NCBI GenBank assembly: GCA_024663395.1
Contig: JANFAH010000066.1
Span: 1-64,000, forward strand
Direction of reading: 5' to 3'
DNA length: 64,000 bases
Origin: Pisolithus tinctorius
Lineage: Eukaryota; Basidiomycota; Agaricomycetes; Boletales; Pisolithaceae
Shown one piece after another: positions 11,771-23,432 of the stretch. How positions within the stretch are numbered: the stretch's first letter is position 1; every line of letters begins with the position of its first letter. The translations under genes were made by a program, and so were the position numbers. Below the pieces are notes generated by a model. That model was not told the origin of the DNA. It saw only the letters and a list, made by a program, of their open reading frames with translations, and searched no databases.

Positions 11771-13039
11771 ATGTCGTCGTACGCCCCCGACGAGTCTGCT
11801 GACCAGCTCTTCGCTGAGGCGACATGGCTGCAAGGCGCCATCGTCACATCCGTCTTCTATGGTGTCGCACTCACCCTTACATCCATGTGTGTCCGCTCCC
11901 TCTGGAATCGCATCCGCTCCCGTGGGTCAGGTTACAAAAGAGACATCTTCTTCCTTTGCTATGTCATTTTCGTCTTTGCGTGTGCGAGTGTCTACCAGGT
12001 TGCCAACGCCCAAATAACACAATTAGGCTTTATCGATCGTCGCAACTACCCTGGTGGTATGCGTCTCCTCGACACTCCCACCCACACTTACTGCTGCTCA
12101 CTTTAACGCTTAGGTCCCGCCGCATTCGAGGAAAGCAATGCCTCCATACCCATCAACCTCACATTTGTTCTCATGGACTGGTGTGCGGACCTCCTCATGG
12201 TGAGCTCTCCCGTATCCCCTTGTCAATTCTCGAAACTAGATTCCGACATAGATTTGGCGCTGCATCGTTGTATACCGTGATACCAGGTTTCGCGTTATCA
12301 TCACACTGTTTGGAGTACTGATTTTCGTCGCCAGCTTCGGTGCGTACATCACTGTTATCAATCCCCCACTCACTCACTGACGCCGCGTAGTTACCGGTTT
12401 GTTCTGGCTCATTATCATATCCATGCCTGAACGGGCATCCGACGCGTGGATGTCCTACTCCCTACTCTTTCCCTACCTCAGTGTATCGCTTGCTAGCACT
12501 ATGTTCATCAGTGGTCTCACAGTCCTCCGCTTCTTGGACCACCGCCGCCGCGTATCCAACGTCCTCGGCCAAGCTCTTGGTTCCGTTTACACGAATTTCG
12601 TAACCATGGTCATTGAATCTGCAGCGATATATTCGTTGTGTTCTTTACTTTATATCATCCCCTACGCTACTGGGAGTCCCCTTGCGAACGCGTTCATGCA
12701 AATCCTTGGAATGGCTCAGGTAGGTCCTTGTAGTGAGTTTTCCAGCCAAGCCAGCACTAATTTTTCCATCAGGGAACCGCCCCCCTCCTCATCATCTACC
12801 GTGTTTCGGAGGGCAAGGCATGGACAAACACGCAGTCTCGAAACACGCTAACTTCCGCTTCTCTCCGGATGCGCCGAATGTCCGCTAATCCCACTAGTAC
12901 TGATGCAAGCACCACCACGTCTCATATCCGCACTAACCCGATGAACATCCAAGTTACGTTTGATGTCCATAAGAGTCGGGATGAGTCGGTGATCAAATCT
13001 GTCGAGGAGGATAAGGATGAAGTCTGCCATGCTGTATAG
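11771..13039 (+). CDS. Seven-helix integral membrane protein of a basidiomycete family
   Basis: Five exons can be traced: 11771-12056, 12114-12199, 12252-12339, 12391-12719 and 12773-13039. All have GT-AG introns of about 50-57 nt and the frames join cleanly. The protein starts MSSYAPDESADQLFAEATWL. It contains successive hydrophobic helices (GAIVTSVFYGVALTLTSMCV, IFFLCYVIFVFACASVY, NLTFVLMDWCADLLM, VIITLFGVLIFVASF, YLSVSLASTMFISGLTVL and two more) and ends in a hydrophilic Ser/Thr-rich cytosolic tail with acidic residues. This layout matches large families of 7TM proteins without known ligand that are expanded in Agaricomycetes. The Asp-Trp-Cys in helix 3 and the motif WRCIVVYRD at its cytosolic end are common in these families. 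Function unknown; a receptor role is only an inference from topology. Confidence 0.82.
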
Positions 13040-13955
13040 TGAACTGTGTAGTGGGTTTTAGTGCGATATCATGCCATCAAGGTGGATCCGTATCGCCTGC
13101 CAGATGCTGGTCCTGCCTTCCGAAAGTGGGGTTTCTAATGACGGAGCGATTCCAGCTCGTTTCATAATTTACGTTCGACCGACGTCCCCATTTTGATCCT
13201 CCAGGATACCGCTCATTGCTATGCAACTCGCGAGCGAAGATAATCGGGAAAAAGCTCTGGATGGAGCAAGGATGGAGACGGTGGGGAAATTTTTTTTATA
13301 GCATTGCACGACTGAATGGAATATTCCTGGTTGGATCTCACCGTATCTTGTACAGATATGTATACCTTGTAGACTCTTGTATCTCGTGATGTTTATCGTG
13401 CAGCAATATTACGATTTCTGTATTACATCATCCATCTTACAGTTTTGCGCCGTGGCGTCGTTGAGCGAACTAACCCTTCTCTGGACAGCGCCCATTAGCA
13501 CCACCGCACCTTCAACCAGATCTGGAATTCCGATTGCATCGTCCGTTTATGGCGATCTCGGAGGCTGAACTCCACAACCAGTCTGCACGGTGGTTTTTCA
13601 ATAAAATTCCGTGGCAAAAGATGTGACCCAGGGTCGACGAAAGTGAATTTCCAAACGATCGGTCCTCGATCGGGGTGCCCGCCACCGCATCGACGACAGG
13701 CAGGAAGTACGAAGTGGTCAAACCTGCCAGAAAACATATGTTTACATGTCATTCAGTACACCGGGCGTGTATCGTCTACATCCTCTACATAGTAAGCCAT
13801 ACAAAAATTGATGCTCTCACGGATCATCGAGCGGAAAACGACAGTATCAAACAAGGACTCGGGTACCTCATGCATGCCTCCAGTGGAAGCAAACATCCCC
13901 ACGTCCGCCACCACAAGTGCCATCGGTCCCGCATCACGAGGCTATCTTCAGATGT
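13040..13955. other. Intergenic between 7TM protein and hexokinase 3' ends
   Basis: Convergent 3' region. A short plus-strand frame at about 13546-13620 reads MAISEAELHNQSARWFFNKI. It can be spliced (GTGACC...GACAG) to a second short piece near 13697, but this is too weak to call. Otherwise nothing supported. Confidence 0.35.
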
Positions 13956-16357
13956 TCACACGTTGGGGTACAAGCCAGCCTCTCGTCTGGCTTTTGTCAT
14001 GGCTGTTGGACAAGGCACGTGAGTAAGCACGCCGACAGAACGGGACTGGACAAAATCATGCAGTAAAGACCCACCCGCAATAATAGCGCTGCCAACTCCA
14101 CTTCCATCTTCGGCATGGTGAGTGACGACATTTCTGCGACATGTACAAGAGAAATTGAGAAACAACACAACACAACGATTGAAGAGAGAACATTCAAGAA
14201 ACGGGCTTACCGTCCTCTGTCACCGAAGATGTCAACAAGACCTTCGTGGACGCGTTCCGCAAACGAAGGGTATTTCTAGAAAGCCACAGGATGTTAGAAA
14301 AACCGAGAACTGTTGACGCTACGGAACGCACATACATTGTACAGCGAACCGTCCGCGCCGACGGAGCAACCATCTTCCAACAGGCCCATTTTATTAACAA
14401 TAGCTGCAATACCACATGCGCTCAGACGGGCCGCTCGGCGCCCGACGAGCTTGGCGAGAGCACGGAAAAACTGGCGTTCTGCAAGTGTCGTCTCCAAAGC
14501 AAAGAAGTGTGTGAATATTCCAATAATCATGAGAAGTTCGTCCGTTGGGTCGCTGGAAAAATAATGAGAACATTCTCGAACTGGGAAGGGGCTACAGCGG
14601 TACCTCTCCATCAGTGACAAAAACGCTGTGTCAAAGCAGTACGGCTTTTCGACCTTGTACGTATTCTGACCCAGGAAGAGCACACCTTCATCAATCAGTT
14701 CACAAATAACTAATCGGAATATCTCTCCCAGATATCGGCCGGATATGAGTTTCTTGCGAGGTTTGCATCAGACGATGGTAAAAATGGTGACGAAATGGGT
14801 ACCTCAAAGGCTTGCTCCCCAGGCTTGTTCGACGTATCATCCACGATGGCGTCATACTTAGTACGGGGCAAGTGCTCATGCTCAAAGGAGTCAAATGCGC
14901 CCTGTCAAATGACTGGGTTAGCCACAATGGTACTAGCAAAAACGCCCTGATTGATGGCACGCACCCATTCACAGTTGATGGCCATCTCGGCGTCTGAAGC
15001 AATGCCAAGGTGCGCTATTTTAGGAATGTCTGGGACACGCTCCATGTACGCAGCGTTGCAACCCGTTCCGAAGATTACAGCGATCTTCGTTCTTGGGCTC
15101 ACATAGTGGGATGCGATGAGGGTTCCAGTAGTATCGTTGATCAAAGCCGTAAGCTCTACGGGCAGTTGCTGGAGAATGCACTGAGAATAAGTGATATATG
15201 AAGGAGCAGGAAAGACGCACGTATTTTTCGAGGGACTTCTTAAACATATCTGCTACATCCCGTCCTTCCGTGTTCGGAGCTCCGAAACCTTTTGTCCATC
15301 TGATAAGTTCTCCATGATCAATCCGCTCTTGCCTGTGAAGTCCGAATAAGATAACAATAGCTTCAAATATACATGATACCGACGTGCAAGGATATGAGAA
15401 CTGAGGTGGATATGAGTCGCCTTTAGTGAAATGCAAAGCAAACCGGGAAGGAGGGACCATACCGTAAAGCCAAGGGGGAGTAGTTGGTTAGGGCGCAGCT
15501 GCCCGGGACCGTCTCCAGTGTTGGATTCAATGAAGGTCTGGAGACACTCTGCGCAAAAATCGAATAACTTCTGTCCGTCATCTTGTTTCTGTTCCTCACT
15601 CAAACGGTACTTTGTCTGAGTGATTTCGAACTTTCCCTCTCCCTGGAGAGTAACAAGACAGACACGGAGATTAGTGCCACCTGCGTGGGACAGTCGGCGG
15701 CAGGTCATACTGCGTCAGTGGGATGCCTAATCACAGCGCTCGGAAACTCAAGGGATCTTACACACCCAAGTCCAATGCAAGGTAGTCACCCGTTTCCTTA
15801 CCGGTGGGCCAGCCAAAGACCCAAGTGGGAATCATAGGCTGCAAGCGAGATTTCAGAATTTGTGTTAAATTCAGAACGAGAAGCTCGAAAGATGCGCAGT
15901 GGGTGGATATAGTTCCTCCGGACACCCCGATATATCCACCGACTCGCAATCTACGGGTTTCCTCCATTAACGGCAGAACAATAGTGGAGGACGTACCACA
16001 ATTTGATTCGGCTTGCTGAGCCCCAGCTCCAGGCACTCAGTAAATGCCTCGACGATCATGCGCATCCTCTGGGGTGTTAATGTGAATCTGGGGGATTATC
16101 GTTATCGCTTAGCCGATGTAGTCAACAGCCCCTGATCATAGTGTGTACTGACAGACTCTCGTACTTGCGCAGATGATCGGCCATTGTCCTATATAGCCCA
16201 ACGGTTCAGACAACATGTGCTGCTGTTCACGACGCCGGAAAACGTACTTCTTGGTTGCATGGGGGAGGTCCTCTTCATCGTGAGTTCGGGTGTGGATGGC
16301 GAGGGTCTGCCCAGAGGGCAGGATGACGCTGCCACTTCCGCGACGCGAGGCAGGCAT
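13956..16357 (-). CDS. Hexokinase
   Basis: Cytosolic glucose/fructose phosphorylating enzyme of glycolysis. The upstream in-frame ATG at 16357 gives MPASRRGSGSVILPSGQTLA followed by HATKKTMADHLRKYESLF across two introns. Translation could also begin at the internal Met before ADHL (about 16184). Then come LTPQRMRMIVEAFTECLELG, MIPTWVFGWPTGKETGDYLA and the phosphate-binding LDLGGTNLRV, formed by splicing at about 15760/15698. The catalytic Asp is in LINDTTGTLIASHY and the second ATP motif is FGTGCNAAYMERV. The C-terminal adenosine motif is EDGSGVGSAIIA, spliced to AMTKARREAGLYPNV and TGA at 13956-13958. All conserved hexokinase motifs are present in order, so the gene looks intact. Length (about 500 residues) is normal for a fungal hexokinase. 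It is divergent from the uL14m gene, with 201 bp between starts. Confidence 0.9.
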
Positions 16358-16558
16358 TGTGGAACTACTGACTGGTGCAAAGGAAAGATCGGACCAGACT
16401 CTCAGCGCTACGGTAGGCCGATATAAACTGCAACCCTGCATCGACCGAAGTCGTGGGAAGCTTATCTCTTAGGAGGTTTGAATTAATTAATTAATTTTGA
16501 ATACAATATTATTGCTTTTTCTTTTCTTTTTTGGTTCCATGCTTTTCAGCTGCACGAC
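16358..16558. promoter_or_regulatory. Divergent promoter, hexokinase/uL14m
   Basis: The 201-bp gap between start codons holds TTAATTAATTAATT at about 16483 and a strong pyrimidine tract (CTTTTTCTTTTCTTTTTTGG, about 16515-16534) just upstream of the uL14m start. Poly(dT) tracts of this kind are common in fungal housekeeping promoters. Confidence 0.5.
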
Positions 16559-17067
16559 ATGATTGGACTCAAGGGATGTCTGAATGTGAGTTCGGCTTGC
16601 TTGCTTGTATGGAGTCCTTTGACAAGGTGTCCAAGGTAATCGATAACTCGGGTGCTCTTCTCGTAGAATGTGTCAACGTGCTCAAGCAAAAGGTCAACAA
16701 TGGGTGGGGGTCCGTAGGTGACGAAATCGTCTGCGTCGTCAAACAGGCACGTCCAATATCAGAAGCCGCTCAAGCGTCTGCCACTGCTGTCAAAGTGCGA
16801 CGCGGTGACGTGCGACGCGCTGTGATTGTACGGACGAAGAAACCTGTTCGCAGACCTGATGGTCGTTTCATCCGTTTCGACGACAACGCAGTCGTTTTGC
16901 TAAACAACAAGCGGGAGATGCTGGGTACCCGCATAGGTGGCGTTGTTAGCGCAGATCTGAGAATGAAAGGATGGTCTAAGATCGTGAGCTTGGCACCCAA
17001 AGTAGGCATTCTACTCGTTTTGCCTCCCTTCCCCCCTGGTGTTTAAGGTGATGCATAGGTCGTTTGA
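16559..17067 (+). CDS. MRPL38: Mitochondrial ribosomal protein uL14m
   Basis: Large-subunit mitoribosome protein of the uL14 family. Exon 1 (16559-16585) encodes MIGLKGCLN and exon 2 (16636-17001) continues [16 protein letters not shown]. The conserved core follows: [52 protein letters not shown] and [13 protein letters not shown]. The last coding exon is only 9 nt (17059-17067, Val-Val-stop) after a 57-nt intron ending CATAG. The joined end SLAPKVV is the expected uL14 terminus, which supports this tiny exon. Length (about 134 residues) is normal for a short-form uL14m. No cleavable presequence is obvious; import may use the N-terminus of the mature protein. Confidence 0.9.
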
Positions 17068-17793
17068 TTGCGCGGGCGGCCCCAACTACCCACCCATGAG
17101 ATATCCCAAGTGTCCTTGTACCTAAAGCCGGTGTCCTGATTGCCCTTGAGTCGTTTGGGCCTTTCCCCCAAACTCGACATCCCGATGACGGTCTCTGGAG
17201 AATCGCCCGTCGGCATCTTCTAGTACAATTGTATCGCCCCATTGAATAGTGGAGCGGCAAGCACTTTCCTGTCTTTGACTGCTCTAGTGTTGTAACTACT
17301 TCTACCCGTAGACATCAAACGCCTAAATTCGCTCGTGCCTTTGTCAAACTCGTCTAGACTGTAACGTATGACTCCTCAGCGGGGAGCATCCGTGTCGCAG
17401 GCGGTGTGAATGTTTGGTGCTGGGTGGTATTCCGAGTGTCTTGGTACTAGAATTTAGTATCGGGGATCGAGCTCAAGGTCGCTTTCCGTCTTGCTAGTAT
17501 GTTGGATCAGAAGGTATGTGTCGATTTGATGGCGTGCAGTCAGGAGTTGTTCGGAGAAACCCCCACTGGAGCTTTGTGATTGGAACACGAGACGGATGGA
17601 AACACACATATTATACGAGTTCGGATCCCCCTCAATGGTAGCTATTGTGACCCTGCAGTTCCTTACATACGCGAAAGCCAAAAACCGAACCGCGGACTGC
17701 AGCAAGGCTCACTCATGCATACCAAATAGGAGGAAGCGGGTCGAGGTTCTCTCACTAACGAGGTCTGTATGTATTCTATGTGATAAGGTGGTA
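17068..17793. other. Convergent 3' region between uL14m and ATP synthase gamma
   Basis: About 726 bp. Both strands have moderately protein-like frames between 17454 and 17705 (minus strand: SSSGGFSEQLLTARHQIDTY). Neither has a start with support or a recognisable motif. No gene is called. Confidence 0.4.
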
Positions 17794-18966
17794 TTACAGA
17801 GCACTTGCACCTGGTTATCGTCAAGACCGCGTGAGCCATTTTGAGTGGTCAAGTGAGTTACGAGATACGAACCGGTGATAATGTCGACCAACTCGTTGGT
17901 AATGGCAGCCTGGCGACCACGGTTATATTGCAAAGTCAGAGCACCGATCATGTCCTTCGCATTGTTGGAAGCATTGTCCATGGCGTTGCGGCTGTCAAAA
18001 AAAAAGGTGAGTAGTTGCCAACAACGGACAACAGGAAACTTACCGAGCACTCTGTTCACAAGCATGAGCCTCGACCAGTGCAGCATAAATAGCATTCGCA
18101 AGCGAGAACTCTGCAAGGTCTTTGGCGAAATCATCCTCCATCTCGTATGCCCGGAATCCAGCTGCGGAGTAACGATTAGTTTGTATATGGATGATACTCA
18201 CAAGGAGAGCACTAACGGGACTCCTTGAGAAGCTTCTCGGTGGTGACCTCGACAGTAGCAGCCTCGTATGATATAGCCGAGACGAACTTGTTGTACACAA
18301 TAGTGACGCTGTCATACTCAACACCGCTCTTAACGATCAAGTCGGCAACACCAGCAGCGTCAGCGAATGTGGGGATGTCGCGGCCAATTTGGTTGAAGCT
18401 CATGGCCATGTTCTGCCCGAGCACGCGAGACAACTGGCCCTTTGACTTGTCACCAATGACCATGACGGGTGAAGCTGGGTCAGCTTGGTCGGACTCAGCC
18501 AATGCACGGCGGGTGGCTTTGGAGACAGACGAGTGGATACCGCCACAAAGACCCTTGTCAGACGAGACGACAACGAAGAGCTTGCGCTTTGATGGGGTCT
18601 CTGGAGGAGTGTGCTGGAAGATTTCTACGAGCTACATGAGTTGCTAAATCCACGGGGTGCTGGAGGGCGGAGCGCACCGGAGTTAGCTGAACCGTACTCC
18701 TTGCCAGCTTGCATGGCGCGCTGTGCTTTTGCAAGTTTCGTCGAGGCAATCATTTTCATCGACTTTACGATACCAAATGTCAATTGTGCTCATTGCAACC
18801 CGGTGTACAAAACCAAACATACTTTGGTGATTTTTTCGATGTTCCTGACGGACTTGAGACGCAGCTCGATTTCGCGCAGGGTAGCCATGTTGCGGGCATT
18901 TTGAGGAGCAGCGCCCAGCGTCGGACGCTGAGACGCGATGCGACCGAGGGAACTCCTTGCAAACAT
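17794..18966 (-). CDS. ATP3: Mitochondrial F1F0 ATP synthase gamma subunit
   Basis: Central stalk subunit of F1-ATPase. The start at 18966 gives an Arg-rich mitochondrial presequence ([20 protein letters not shown]) and then [20 protein letters not shown], the universally conserved N-terminal helix. Later exons provide [36 protein letters not shown] and [20 protein letters not shown]. The C-terminal helix follows ([20 protein letters not shown], then [16 protein letters not shown]). The last splice (donor GTTCGT) adds ASAL and TAA at 17794-17796, which is the expected terminus. Introns are short and the frame is intact throughout. It shares a 195-bp head-to-head promoter with eIF2-beta. Confidence 0.92.
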
Positions 18967-19161
18967 TGAAAATCTAGTCAACCTGCGCTGGTCAGCCCGT
19001 CTTTGGGAGTATCGGGAAGCCTCGGCGACGAGCGAGCGGAGATGCAAATCACCTGCCGATATTCGGTCGCCGACTCGAATCTCGGCATCTGATGGCCTCT
19101 CCCAAACCGATCGACGGGCTTGACTCATCGACTGCAACGACCACCGCGATCGGCGCGAAAA
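18967..19161. promoter_or_regulatory. Bidirectional promoter, ATP3/eIF2-beta
   Basis: Exactly 195 bp lie between the two start codons. The sequence is CG-rich (repeated CGAC, GCGA and TCGGCG motifs) without a TATA box, as often seen at fungal housekeeping divergent promoters. Co-regulation of the pair is an inference. Confidence 0.6.
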
Positions 19162-20401
19162 ATGGCTTCGGAAGAGCCGCTGTTTGATCCTTCACTGAAG
19201 AAGCGCAAGAAAAAGACCGTCGCTTTCACAGAAGACCCACTGGGCCGTGATGCTGACCCTACAACCCCTGCACCGACCACGATCGACAACCACACGACAG
19301 ATGGTAGTGCTGTCGACTTGGGGCCAGCTACCCTACATGAGCAGATGAAGCGGAGTGAGAGTACGAGTGTTGAAAATGATGATGCAGATGAGGGAAAGGA
19401 GGCCGATGACTTCAAGGCAATGTTCCCTGAAGGTCTCAAGAAGAAGAAAAAGAAGAAGGATATTCCGATGGATCTTGTAAGGTTATACTTTCTCTTCTGT
19501 TGATTGCGATGCGAATGCCTTGTTCAGGGCGAAGATGCCTCCGAAGGCCTGCCACCAGCGATCGCTCCTACAGAGGACCTTGACTTCTCTGATGTGAAAA
19601 AGAAGAAGAAAACCAGCAAGAAAAAGGCCATGGAGGATTTTGAGAAGGAGCTTAATGAGGCAAAGGCAAAGGAGGATACAGAGGATGTTGACGTAGATGA
19701 CGGAGAGCATCTGAATGACATAGATGAAGCGGATCTAGGCGACGACCCCTTCGCTCGCCCAGAGGCACCAACAGGGGTCGATAGTGGTACGGAGCCCTGG
19801 CTCGGTAGCGATCGCGATTATACTTACGATGAAGTGAGTGAGCACCCTCCCCAATCACTGCTAACGTCCTGACATTATTCACTCAGCTCTTGCTACGCTT
19901 CTACGCGTCTCTTCATGCATCGAATCCCTCTTTGCTCACATCTGCCGGAAAACGGTACACAATTGCCCCACCTCAAATCCTTAGAGAAGGCATACGGCGA
20001 TCTATATTCGCCAATATCGCCGATATCTGCAAGCGTATGCACCGGTCACCAGACCACGTCATCCAATTCTTATTTGCGGAGATGGGTACGACCGGATCTG
20101 TGGATGGCATGGGACGTTTGGTAATAAAGGGTCGTTTCCAACCCAAACAAGTAGAAAATGTTCTCCGTCGATACATTGGTAGGTTTCTTCCTCCTGTGCT
20201 ATCCCAGAACGCCCTTTCTAAGACGCTGCAGTCGAGTATGTCACTTGCAAGACTTGCAAGTCACCCGACACCATTCTCACGAAGGAGAACCGCATATTCT
20301 TCATGTCTTGCGAGTCATGTGGTTCACGGCGGTCTGTCAATACCATCAAGAGCGGATTCCAGGCACAAGTAGGGAAGAGAAGCAAAAACAAGGTAGCCTG
20401 A
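19162..20401 (+). CDS. SUI3: Translation initiation factor eIF2 beta subunit
   Basis: Subunit of the eIF2 ternary complex that brings initiator Met-tRNA to the 40S ribosome. Four exons: 19162-19476, 19528-19833, 19887-20178 and 20232-20401. The N-terminal half carries three lysine blocks (KKRKKK near residue 13, a run of seven Lys near residue 95 and [10 protein letters not shown]) that in known orthologues bind eIF5 and eIF2B-epsilon. The C-terminal domain has [16 protein letters not shown], then [20 protein letters not shown] and [20 protein letters not shown]2-C2 zinc ribbon follows, with Cys pairs in VTCKTCKS and SCESCGSRR. It ends [10 protein letters not shown] with TGA at 20399-20401. 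Domain order and length match fungal orthologues. Confidence 0.93.
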
Positions 20402-20669
20402 TGTGGCTGCTATTGCCTCCCCTTCTCAGTCGAGTAAGACCACCACGCCACGAGTGTATGTAATCTGGCCACACTGTACGACATTGACATTACATCACAA
20501 CGAATGAATACATGCACGACGGAGACGGCCCGCAAAAACATAAATAAGCGTGCACAGAAGAAATCGAGGACGGCGCGGGGTCGCGGAAATTCCACCGATG
20601 AGATTAGACTGGTCATAAAGTAAAAAATCGTTCAACAGAATACGCGTGATCGCTGTCGCCAAACCTATA

Positions 20670-23190
20670 TCATGTTTCAATATCCCCCACGTGTGTCAGG
20701 GCAAGACGGCGCTTTTTCTTCGGAGGTCGCTCGTCGTCGAGTTTCTTCTCCATCGCGCCTCCAGTGGCAGAAGAAACAGCGGGAGGGTTCACTTGGGGGT
20801 TGTCAAGGCTTGACAGATTCACTGCAGATGACTCGGCCCGCTTGGCTGGGACAGTTGGTGCAGAAATGATGGGCAGTGCCGAACTACTGTTTGACGAAGT
20901 AGACGATACCGTAAGTGGTACGAAGTTATGCTGTGCAATGGACTGAAGTTGAAGCGTGGATTGTTGTGTATGGTGCGCAGGGAAAATCTCGTCAAATATG
21001 ATGATCGTGCAATAACCATCTCTAGACGACAAGATCAAGCACTGGCCATCTGGCGACCTATTGAAGCAGCGATCAATATGAGCAGTAGTTTCAGAACCAG
21101 TTGTCACAAACCATGTTATGTCCGTGAATTCATCATAATGCAACTTGGTGAGTAGGCAAATTGGTCCACTCTGCTGTGTATCATATATGGCGATCGTATC
21201 CATAGTCAGGACGGCGTAAAGCATACGATAAGGTAATGCAAAGACCGAGCCTGTGCTTTGAGCAGTGCTTGTCGAGGGCCTGGACAGCTGGGAGGGTGTT
21301 AGTTGCCTTGGTGGAAGAGTAGTTGACAGCGCTGCCGTGGATTGAGCGTCAGCGGGCAGGGGAGCAACAGACGCTGCTGCTAGACTATCCTCCGCACGCG
21401 GGGGTGGTGCATCGTGGCTCTTCCCGAGGATGTCAACTACAATCTTGCCTTCCTTCTTTTCCAAGTTGATCGTTTTAGCCTCCCCAATTCCTTCGGAGCC
21501 ACTAACACCGCTACGTAATTCGCATAAAATGGGGGAAAAGCGAACCGCCACGCTCGCTTTCTTGTGACCAGGGAGTTGAGCAATGGGGGGCCGAGCGAAA
21601 TTAGCACGTGAATAGATGAACACCGACGACGCAGAATTGGGATTGCTAGACTCGCTGGTGGTGTCCGAGGATCGAGAGGTCTTGTTCTTAGGTGTTCCTT
21701 CGGCCTTTTTGGGCTCTGGCGGGAATGATGGGTCCTCAAATTGACCAGCTGGAGTCAAGAGTAAGCCACCGTCAGGACTGAATGTCAAACGTCTAAAGAA
21801 GTTAGTGAAGCCCTCGTCTCCGTATAGCTTGATAGTCGACCAAGCCGGCGAAGGAAGCGCACGGATCGCAGGAAGAGGGGGCATAGGTGATGGGGACCTC
21901 CCATATCTTGAGAGATGAGAAGGCGAGCACGGGGCATTCGATCCACTAAACGAGGATCGCCTGGACGGCGGCCATTCGACGTTAGGTGGTGGGAACATGG
22001 TAGACGGGGTGCTGGCGACAGAAGTAGCAGGTGTTGGAGGTGCATAGTTTCCCTGGCTTGTGGAGCACAGGGCGTCCTCCTTGTGATCCCCAGAACCGGT
22101 GGTGACTGACTCCACATCGCTGGCAGATTCACGCCGAATGCTCTTTCCGCGGCTTTGGGAGCTGGGCGTCCGGCTGTGATTGTAGGACAGACGCGTATTC
22201 TTTCCCACAGCGTGAACTTCAAAAGAACCTTGTCTCGTGGAAATTTTGTACACGTGCATCGACCTGTCGCTGCTTTGGGTTGCGATATACTCGTTCAATG
22301 GATCCCATGCAACACCTTGTACGTAGTGATTGTGCTCGGCGATTTCATGTATACATTTGCCTGAGCACGGGATTAACCATGGCAGCGAATTAATACCAGG
22401 CAGTTTCCTCACCATCAGCAGCTGTGAATACACGAGCACAGTTGTCCGTGCTACCTGCCAAGATGTATTCTCCCGTTGGGTTCCAGGCAAGATCATAGAC
22501 CTGCATTGTCGTGCATCTCCACGCAGTAGACATCAAGACCCCGGGCGCTCCCGAAGATAAAGATGCATTACCTGAAAGTCGTGCGCGGTTTCCAAAACTC
22601 TTTTTCATACTGCAGGTCCTCAGCAGATAGATCCCCTGAATACGTAGCAGGTGGTGGTGTGCTCGACTGCACCCATATTATGATCATGCCATCTACACGA
22701 GAATTGCAGCATAGGACATGAAACCCGGTGCTCAGACATACCATCGCCCGCTGATGCAATTAATTCTCCTGAAGAGAAGTTGCGCTGTCAAGTACACTTG
22801 CACATTAGACAAAACCGGACGCGTACCGTTGGGCGACCAGCGCGCTACGTTAACTGGCGCTGTGTGACGGCTTAGCGTCGCGAGATATTCAACGCGAGGT
22901 GGGCGTGTAACGGTCGCGTTCTCAGTCTCTACCAAGGTTGGCGGCAAGATATTCGGATGTACCATCCAGATCTGCCAACATAATGAGACTCGAGGGGGGG
23001 AAATTTTGCAGCAGAAAAGAGGACACACCCTGACATGGTTGTCCTCTCCGCCAGTTGCAAGCTTGTACGATTGGGAAGCAAAGTTCTTCTCCTGGGAAGG
23101 ACGCGCTTTTTTGAATGGGATTGGCTGGAAGTCGCATGTCGAGATTGGCTTCGAGTCGTGCCACCGTATCTCGAGCGTACGGTAGCGCAT
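20670..23190 (-). CDS. CAC2: Chromatin assembly factor 1 p60 subunit (Cac2), WD40
   Basis: Middle subunit of CAF-1, which deposits H3-H4 during DNA replication in the nucleus. The start at 23190 gives MRYRTLEIRWHDSKPISTCD, a family-typical opening, then YKLATGGEDNHVRV, ATLSRHTAPVNVARWSPNG and GELIASAGDDGMIIIW. The next blades are VYDLAWNPTGEYILAGSTDN and EHNHYVQGVAWDPLNEYIAT. A long Ser/Pro-rich loop (about 22000-22200) follows, then LYGDEGFTNFFRRLTFSPDG, another feature of this family. The tail is basic (PPKKKRRLALTHVGDIET) and the stop is at 20670-20672. The KKKRR block may serve as a nuclear localisation signal. Several introns interrupt the 5' half, while the 3' 1.8 kb is one large exon. 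Confidence 0.9.
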
Positions 23191-23432
23191 TCTTGGATGG
23201 TCGTTTGATGGATCAGGCTGAAACTGCGTGGCTAATGGCGGTCTGCAGGCTGCGGTGATCGATAACAAAACAAACGCCGTGTCAGGGTGAAGACGGACTA
23301 AAGTACTTTGTATTATGTAGACAAACCAACGGCAACAACCAGGTACTCCTATCTATGTAAGAACTACACAGTTGCCATTTGCCACGCCCCATTTGTGCTG
23401 GTCATGGAACAACACAACAATAACAATGGTCG

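Noticed and set aside
17454..17705. Minus-strand frame ending in a Ser/Glu-rich tail, 3' of the ATP synthase gamma gene
   Set aside because: No start or splice site connects it to the gamma gene, whose terminus is already complete, and both strands look equally open.
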